DNA of 61,023 bases, from the NCBI RefSeq assembly GCF_014838745.1, contig NZ_JABUXR010000013.1, forward strand, positions 1 through 61,023, given 5' to 3'. The stretch comes from Limosilactobacillus urinaemulieris (GTDB lineage: Bacteria; Bacillota; Bacilli; Lactobacillales; Lactobacillaceae). The notes beneath the pieces are model-generated. The model worked only from the letters and a program-made list of their open reading frames with translations, searched no databases and had not been told where the DNA came from. The translations under genes were made by a program, and so were the position numbers. Shown one piece after another: positions 56,122-61,023 of this stretch. Within the stretch, counting starts at the first letter, position 1. Each line of letters begins with the position of its first letter.

Positions 56122-56421
56122 TTATGCCTTAACTTCAACAATCCAATTATCATTTTTGTCACTTGAACCAAGTAATTCCGGTTGATCAATTACTTTTTGG
56201 TTCACTGCAACAATTTCACCGTCAATTGGACTATCGATATCAGTTACTGCCTTTTCAGCTTCAACAGCAACAAACTTGCCACCATTAGTTAATTTTGTTC
56301 CTACGGCAGGAACATCAATAAAACTAACTTGGCCAAGGTCATCACGACCGTTATCATTTAATCCTAAACGTGTATTACCGTTATCTTGTTTTTCTGTCCA
56401 AAAATAACTTTCAGTAGCCAT
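56122..56421 (-). CDS. gcvH: GcvH-like lipoyl carrier protein
   Basis: Small lipoyl-domain protein, 99 residues from the ATG at 56421 (the frame opens at a TTG two codons earlier). The lipoylation Lys is K57 in VEAEKAVTDIDSPIDG. It is shorter than the roughly 125-130 residues of glycine-cleavage H protein. No gcvT or gcvP is in the window. In Firmicutes GcvH can act as a lipoyl relay for other enzymes, so this role is inferred. It is the last gene after rodA (17 bp). Confidence 0.85.
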   Translation of the reverse strand: MATESYFWTEKQDNGNTRLGLNDNGRDDLGQVSFIDVPAVGTKLTNGGKFVAVEAEKAVTDIDSPIDGEIVAVNQKVIDQPELLGSSDKNDNWIVEVKA

Positions 56422-56438
56422 CTTCAACTACACCCCAT

Positions 56439-57635
56439 CTATCTAAATTCTTTGTTATTACTAAACATGTAAGAGTGATGGTGATATCTCATCGACATTA
56501 CCATCCCGATTCCGATCAGGTTACCAATCAGGGACGAACCACCAGCACTAATAAATGGTAATGGGATACCAGTAAGTGGTAGCAATCCAATGTTCATTCC
56601 AATATTTTCAAAAACGTGGAATAGAATCATCATAATTACACCTGTTGAAATATATGCATAGAATTCATTCCTGGTATCAAAAGTTACCCGGATCATTAAA
56701 TAGATTAATAATAGGTAGAGAAGAATCAGTAGGGCACTTCCTATAAAGCCAAAGTTCTCACCAATAACTGAGAAAACCATATCTGATTCACGAACGGGGA
56801 CGTATACTTTAGAGTTATCAAAGCCAGTTCCGGTAATTCCTCCCGAACCAACTGCTTTGATACTTTGCCACAATTGATAGCCCTGGTTACTCGTATCTTG
56901 TTCCGGATGAAGCCAAGTATCAACTCGGTCAAACTGATACGCTTGAAAACCGATATGCTCTAAAATCGTTCGGCCAACAGAACTTGTTACCATTGCCAGT
57001 GCTGAGCCACCAACAACGATTAGTCCAATTGCGGTTGGCGCAATAATTCGCCAAGTAACTCCGGAAACTAGGATCATTCCACAAAAGATTGCAAAGAAAA
57101 CCAGTCCTGTCCCAAAGTCATTTTGTAACTTTAATGAAATTAAAATTGGTAATAACCATAAAAACATTGTCCCAATTAATCGCCAATCAGACTTAACCGT
57201 ATGAACATTATAATGGTTATTATGAGTTGTAATCACCCGGCCCATCATCAAAATATAAGCCGGCTTCATAATTTCTGATGGTTGGAAAGTGAATGGTCCA
57301 ATTGCAAACCAACTCTTGGCCCCAGTGTTAGCATAATATGCTCGGCTATAAAATACTAGGATCGCAAACATTAAAAATATTCCAACCCAGTAAACTAGCG
57401 GGGCAACCTTCCACAGCTGTTCTGAGTCGAACTGCATGATTATGATTACCAGGATTGTCCCGACAATATACCAAACCAGTTGACTTACTACTTGACGCAT
57501 CACACTAGTTGATCCACCAGTATCATGAACAGCCGCAACATAAATCGATGCTAAACCGATTAAAGCTAACAGTAAAACACAGAAAATGATTCCCCAGTCA
57601 ATTCGACTCTCATCATCACTTTGAGAACGTTGCAT
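56439..57635 (-). CDS. rodA: Rod shape-determining SEDS glycosyltransferase RodA
   Basis: Peptidoglycan glycosyltransferase of the elongasome, using lipid II at the membrane. The 398 residues have about ten helices, the SEDS blocks GAKSWFAIGPFTFQPSEIMKP (partly quoted) and GITGTGFDNSKVYVPVRESDMVF-like region, and LPLTGIPLPFISAGGSS near the C-terminus. Position after mbl-yidD-DUF2969 favours RodA over FtsW. Confidence 0.93.
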   Translation of the reverse strand: MQRSQSDDESRIDWGIIFCVLLLALIGLASIYVAAVHDTGGSTSVMRQVVSQLVWYIVGTILVIIIMQFDSEQLWKVAPLVYWVGIFLMFAILVFYSRAYYANTGAKSWFAIGPFTFQPSEIMKPAYILMMGRVITTHNNHYNVHTVKSDWRLIGTMFLWLLPILISLKLQNDFGTGLVFFAIFCGMILVSGVTWRIIAPTAIGLIVVGGSALAMVTSSVGRTILEHIGFQAYQFDRVDTWLHPEQDTSNQGYQLWQSIKAVGSGGITGTGFDNSKVYVPVRESDMVFSVIGENFGFIGSALLILLYLLLIYLMIRVTFDTRNEFYAYISTGVIMMILFHVFENIGMNIGLLPLTGIPLPFISAGGSSLIGNLIGIGMVMSMRYHHHSYMFSNNKEFR

Positions 57636-57681
57636 TCTTGAGCTCCTTTTTTGAGATTTTTAGCAACGCTGCTGCATCGCA

Positions 57682-57906
57682 TTATCCTTGATGTAAATGG
57701 TATTGTTGGAGGACAACCTCTAGTCCTTCTTCTTGAGAACGAACATAAAACTCGCTTTCGTCAGCGGTTAGCAAGGCTTTGAATCGATTGCCGTCCGCTA
57801 ATACTTCACCAATCAGCCGCTTGCCAATGAAAACTTGCTGAACTGGTTGATGACGACGTTCAATATCCTTTACATTAACTTCAATTTTTTTATCTTTTTT
57901 TGCCAC
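57682..57906 (-). CDS. DUF2969 family protein
   Basis: Small, charged, soluble protein of 74 residues (MAKKDKKIEVNVKDIERRH, then FIGKRLIGEVLADG). It is a lactobacillus-type family of unknown function that commonly sits before rodA. AAGGTGA precedes the ATG, and it begins 13 bp after yidD. Co-transcription with rodA is likely. Confidence 0.82.
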   Translation of the reverse strand: MAKKDKKIEVNVKDIERRHQPVQQVFIGKRLIGEVLADGNRFKALLTADESEFYVRSQEEGLEVVLQQYHLHQG

Positions 57907-57919
57907 TTTTTCACCTTTA

Positions 57920-58159
57920 TTATTTTATAACTCGATGGAAAGTAAATTTTGCTGGAACTGGATCGTAACCACCACGGGCAAAAGGCTGACACCGCAGTAT
58001 CCGAACTATTCCAAGCAGTATTCCCTTTATTCCAAAGCGCTGAATTGCTTCTAACGTATACTGAGAACAAGAGGGATAGTACCGACAAGCTCTAAATGAT
58101 CGCTTTGCCGATATGTTTCGTTGATACCACCGAATCAGTCGACACGCGAAATCACTCAC
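57920..58159 (-). CDS. yidD: Membrane protein insertion efficiency factor YidD
   Basis: The 79-residue protein has an amphipathic N-terminus and the family signature [19 protein letters not shown] with further Cys and the RGGYDPVP end. It assists YidC-mediated insertion. Its GTG start overlaps the mbl stop by one base (TAGTG), so translation is coupled. Its usual place is near yidC/rnpA; here it sits in the shape operon, as in several lactobacilli. Confidence 0.92.
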   Translation of the reverse strand: MSDFACRLIRWYQRNISAKRSFRACRYYPSCSQYTLEAIQRFGIKGILLGIVRILRCQPFARGGYDPVPAKFTFHRVIK

Positions 58160-59163
58160 TAGTCCTTACCTTTTTTGCTATTTTCAGTCTTTTGCATCCG
58201 TTCTAGCATTTCACCAGCACCTTTAGCAACATTATCAAGCGGATCCTGAGAAACAACAACAGGAACCTTTAACTGGTCGCTAAAGAGTTGATCAATTCCC
58301 TTAAGAAGTGAAGTTCCTCCAGTAAGCATAATTCCCCGATCAATAATATCGCTTGCTAACTCAGGCGGGATAGTTTCAAGAACACCAATCGTTGCCTTAA
58401 CGATTTGATCGAGAGTACCGTGAATTGCCTCTTCAATTTCATTTTCATCAGTTGTGATTTGCTTTGGCATTCCAGTAGCAACATCACGACCACGAACATC
58501 CATCTTCTTAGGTTCATCAACTGGCAATGCAGTTCCGATCTCCATCTTAATTTGTTCAGCGGTGTGTTCACCGATAATTAAGCCATGACGATCTTTGATA
58601 TAGGCGGTAATATCATTATTTAACTTATCACCAGCCATCCGAATTGATTGACTAGCAACAATATCGCCTAGTGAAAGGATAGCAATATCACTAGTACCGC
58701 CACCCATATCAATAACCATGCTACCACGTGGCTTAAAGATATCGAGGCCTGCACCGATCGCAGCAACCTTAGGCTCATATTCAAGGTAAACCTTACCCCC
58801 GCCTGATTGCTCAGCTGCTTGAATAATCGCCTTTCGTTCAATTTCAGTAATATTAGTTGGGGCACAGATCATGATGTCTGGCTTTGACATAAAGCCCTTA
58901 ACACTCAATTTGCCGATAAAGTATGAAAGCATTTCTTGAGTAACATCGAAGTCGGAAATAACACCATTCTTCAATGGACGAATAGCGCGAATATTACTTG
59001 GTGTCCGTCCCACCATTCGATATGCTTCTGAACCCACAGCTAATACTTTATTAGTTTGTGTATCAATTGCAACAACTGAAGGTTCATTCAAGACAATCCC
59101 TTTGCCCTGAACATAAATTAGAACGTTTGCGGTTCCTAAATCGATTCCGATATCCTTTGCCAT
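58159..59163 (-). CDS. mbl: MreB-like protein Mbl
   Basis: Second actin-like ATPase of the window, 334 residues ([48 protein letters not shown]). Unlike the mreB at 23854 it is not followed by mreC/mreD but sits between murA and yidD-rodA. That fits the Mbl/MreB2 role of guiding lateral wall synthesis with RodA. It starts 70 bp after the murA stop. Confidence 0.92.
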   Translation of the reverse strand: MAKDIGIDLGTANVLIYVQGKGIVLNEPSVVAIDTQTNKVLAVGSEAYRMVGRTPSNIRAIRPLKNGVISDFDVTQEMLSYFIGKLSVKGFMSKPDIMICAPTNITEIERKAIIQAAEQSGGGKVYLEYEPKVAAIGAGLDIFKPRGSMVIDMGGGTSDIAILSLGDIVASQSIRMAGDKLNNDITAYIKDRHGLIIGEHTAEQIKMEIGTALPVDEPKKMDVRGRDVATGMPKQITTDENEIEEAIHGTLDQIVKATIGVLETIPPELASDIIDRGIMLTGGTSLLKGIDQLFSDQLKVPVVVSQDPLDNVAKGAGEMLERMQKTENSKKGKD

Positions 59164-59233
59164 TTATGTAATTTCTCCTTCCGGCCAATTCTTTATAATA
59201 ACGTTGGTAATTATACCACATAATTGAAAAATA

Positions 59234-60550
59234 CTAACCACGTTCAGGATGGTTAACCGCTTCAGTAGACGCTAACTCAATTTGGTCATCAATATTAACC
59301 CGATCAATCTGGGCACCAAGCCGCGCCAACTTTTGATGGAGGTGATAGTATCCACGGTCAAGATACTTTAAATTACGAACTTGAGTAATCCCTTGAGCAA
59401 CCAATCCGGCAATGACCAAAGCTGCACCAGCACGCAAATCGGTAGCAGCAACTTCCGCTCCACTAAACTTTGTTGGCCCACTCAGTACAGCTGTTGAATT
59501 TTTAATTTGGTACTCTGCATTCATTCGTCGTAATTCTTCAAGGTGCATAAAGCGCTTTTCAAAGACAGTTTCATTCATCATGCTTGTACCATTTGCTAAC
59601 AACTGTAAAACCGTCATTTGTGGTTGTAAATCAGTTGGAAAACCAGGATATGGTGCTGTTTGGACAGCGGATGGTAATAAAACTGATGTTCCTAATACCC
59701 GAATTCCATCATCCTGATCAATCACTGTAACACCCATATCCTGTAGCTTGGCAATTAACGGTTCATTATACTTGCTCTCAGCGTTTTCAATAACAACATC
59801 ACCGTTAGTTGCGGCAGCCGCAATCATAAAGGTTCCTGCTTCGATTCGATCAGACATTACCCGGTAGTCACAGCCATGTAAGAAGTTAACTCCCTGGATA
59901 CGGATGACGTCAGTTCCAGCCCCATGCACTCGTGCACCCATTTTATTTAAGGCGTTTGCTAGATCAACAATCTCTGGTTCACGTGCGCAGTTTTCGATTG
60001 TCGTAATTCCCTCAGCCACTGTTGCTGCCATCATAATATTTTGGGTAGCACCAACACTTGGAAAGTCTAAATAAATATTCGTACCAACCAATCGATCAGC
60101 CCGTGCTTCAATGTAACCATCATGCTGTTCAATAACTGCGCCTAGCTGGCGAAGACCTTTAAGATGAAGATCAATTGGCCGAGACCCGATTGCACAGCCA
60201 CCTGGGATAGCAATTTTAGCATAACCAGTTCTTGCCAATAATGGGCCCATGACTACCATCGAAGCACGCATTTTACTTACATACTGGAATGGCGCTTCCG
60301 ATGAAATCTTTTGACTAGCATTCAAATCAATAACGTGATTCTCCTGATTAAATTGAACCCGAATATTTAAAAATTTTAATAATTCATTCATCATTAGGAC
60401 ATCTGATAATACCGGAACATTAGTTAAGTGGAGAGTTCCGGTAGAGGCAAAGATTCCTGCTGCCTGAAGCGGTAAAACAGCATTCTTTGCTCCCTCAACG
60501 GCAATGCGCCCAAATAAACGATGACCACCCTTAATAATTATCTTTTCCAT
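59234..60550 (-). CDS. murA: UDP-N-acetylglucosamine 1-carboxyvinyltransferase
   Basis: First committed step of peptidoglycan synthesis: transfers enolpyruvate from PEP to UDP-GlcNAc. The 438 residues carry K22-N23 (EGAKNAVLPL) and the catalytic C119 in PGGCAIGSRPIDLH, the residue targeted by fosfomycin; Cys (not Asp) predicts sensitivity. It is in the DUF1146-murA-mbl context. Firmicutes often have a second murA, not present here. Confidence 0.96.
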   Translation of the reverse strand: MEKIIIKGGHRLFGRIAVEGAKNAVLPLQAAGIFASTGTLHLTNVPVLSDVLMMNELLKFLNIRVQFNQENHVIDLNASQKISSEAPFQYVSKMRASMVVMGPLLARTGYAKIAIPGGCAIGSRPIDLHLKGLRQLGAVIEQHDGYIEARADRLVGTNIYLDFPSVGATQNIMMAATVAEGITTIENCAREPEIVDLANALNKMGARVHGAGTDVIRIQGVNFLHGCDYRVMSDRIEAGTFMIAAAATNGDVVIENAESKYNEPLIAKLQDMGVTVIDQDDGIRVLGTSVLLPSAVQTAPYPGFPTDLQPQMTVLQLLANGTSMMNETVFEKRFMHLEELRRMNAEYQIKNSTAVLSGPTKFSGAEVAATDLRAGAALVIAGLVAQGITQVRNLKYLDRGYYHLHQKLARLGAQIDRVNIDDQIELASTEAVNHPERG

Positions 60551-60569
60551 AATTTAACTCCTTATTAAG

Positions 60570-60800
60570 TCAACGCAATAAACCGGGTAGTTGGCTAACT
60601 GCATTAATGAACCCGATGAAAAAACTGGCGCATAAGTAACCGATCGCTGTAGAAAATAAGACAATCGCTAACGGTAGTGTCTTCGGGGGATGACGAAAAA
60701 GACGTTCAAGTCGAAATCCCTGAATTGCGGTAAAGGTTAGCCAGATCATTCCGAGTTGGATAACTATTTCTACTAAAGCTTTAATTCCTGTTATCTGCAC
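60570..60800 (-). CDS. DUF1146 (YwzB-like) membrane protein
   Basis: The 76-residue protein has two transmembrane helices (about 8-27 and 42-66) joined by a basic loop (RLERLFRHPPK). This family lies between the atp operon and murA in many Firmicutes. Function is unknown. AGAGGGTGA precedes the start. It is the first gene of the shape operon; an ISL3-family element lies just upstream instead of atpC. Confidence 0.85.
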   Translation of the reverse strand: MQITGIKALVEIVIQLGMIWLTFTAIQGFRLERLFRHPPKTLPLAIVLFSTAIGYLCASFFIGFINAVSQLPGLLR

Positions 60801-60833
60801 CTTTTCACCCTCTTTAAAACCAACTACAATTTT

Positions 60834-60842
60834 ATCATACCA
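60834..60842 (-). promoter_or_regulatory. Extended -10 promoter of the DUF1146-murA operon
   Basis: Minus-strand TGGTATGAT, with TATGAT as complement of 60834-60839, about 34 bp before the DUF1146 start and 62 bp inside the IS end. Confidence 0.55.
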
Positions 60843-60903
60843 ACTAATGAGTGATCAGTCATCATTAATAACCTTTAGACTAAGTTAATAATCAAAAAAG
60901 GAC

Positions 60904-61023
60904 GGGTATACACTTTCTGGTATTGATAAAAAATCAATGCCAGTTTTTTTGTACACAAAAAGGACAACTGCTGTCCTCGTGTTGTACAATCAATTCACCA
61001 CAAAAATCATGTAAAGAAGGTTA
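60904..61023 (+). mobile_element. Left end of an ISL3-family insertion sequence (cut by window edge)
   Basis: GGGTATACACTTTCTGGTAT at 60904 is the inverse partner of the right end at 1-117 and matches the left end of the deleted copy at 49006. A short hairpin (CTGGTATTGATAAAAAATCA...) and GAAGG (61016-61020) follow. The window stops three bases later, where the transposase start codon would be expected, so no coding sequence is visible. Confidence 0.7.

Noticed and set aside
59412-59717. 101-codon plus-strand ORF
   Set aside because: It lies entirely inside murA on the opposite strand, has no ribosome site and no recognisable domain; murA motifs are unambiguous.
1-61023. CRISPR array, prophage, restriction system or toxin-antitoxin module
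   Set aside because: No regularly spaced repeats, cas, phage structural, methylase or paired small toxin genes were seen.

Overview
The window looks like a chromosomal segment of a heterofermentative lactobacillus, most likely Limosilactobacillus (reuteri group). Supporting signs are a moderately AT-rich sequence, Firmicutes sigma-A promoters, AGGAGG ribosome sites and GTG/TTG starts, tRNA-sensing T-box leaders, a DUF2969-rodA-gcvH tail on the cell-wall operon, a D-Ala-D-Lac type Ddl and a cydABDC-ndh respiratory operon. The genus is inferred from gene content; no 16S rRNA or tRNA gene is present.

Almost everything from 1 to 42 kb is on the minus strand. In order of position: an ISL3-family IS right end (1-117); gnd; yajC; a DNA repair and recombination operon mutS-mutL-ruvA-ruvB ending in a Tgt-like gene that has lost its catalytic residues; rny; recA with a LexA-type box; cinA; an organophosphate/Pi antiporter-like MFS gene; the ymfF-ymfH-rodZ-pgsA envelope operon; a three-gene amino-acid ABC transporter behind a partially duplicated T-box whose specifier reads His; mreB-mreC-mreD; a frameshifted radC; folC; cydA-cydB-cydD-cydC-ndh; valS with its own Val T-box; iscS-thiI; and ezrA.

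From 42 to 49 kb genes are mostly on the plus strand: fRMsr (msrC), rpsD with a long leader, a 0.6 kb gene-free stretch with gene debris, yaaA (minus), a YczE-like membrane protein behind a Rex-like palindrome, a YueI-like gene, rarA, 6S RNA, a small membrane protein and a universal stress protein. A heavily deleted ISL3-family copy (about 49006-49436) then abuts the stop codon of an HTH-TPR regulator. Next come ddl, a divergent MFS transporter, the Met T-box and metN-metI-metQ, and the wall/shape operon DUF1146-murA-mbl-yidD-DUF2969-rodA-gcvH. The window ends just inside the left end of another ISL3-family element (60904 onward).

Functional themes are mismatch and SOS repair, rod-shape peptidoglycan synthesis (two MreB-type actins, MreC, MreD, RodA, RodZ, MurA, Ddl, EzrA), amino-acid supply governed by uncharged tRNA (His, Val, Met), methionine repair and uptake, and heme-dependent cytochrome bd respiration. 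The most notable points are the catalytically stripped Tgt homologue with no adjacent queA, the one-Stem-I/two-terminator His T-box, and three related ISL3 ends or remnants. I found no CRISPR array, prophage or toxin-antitoxin module.
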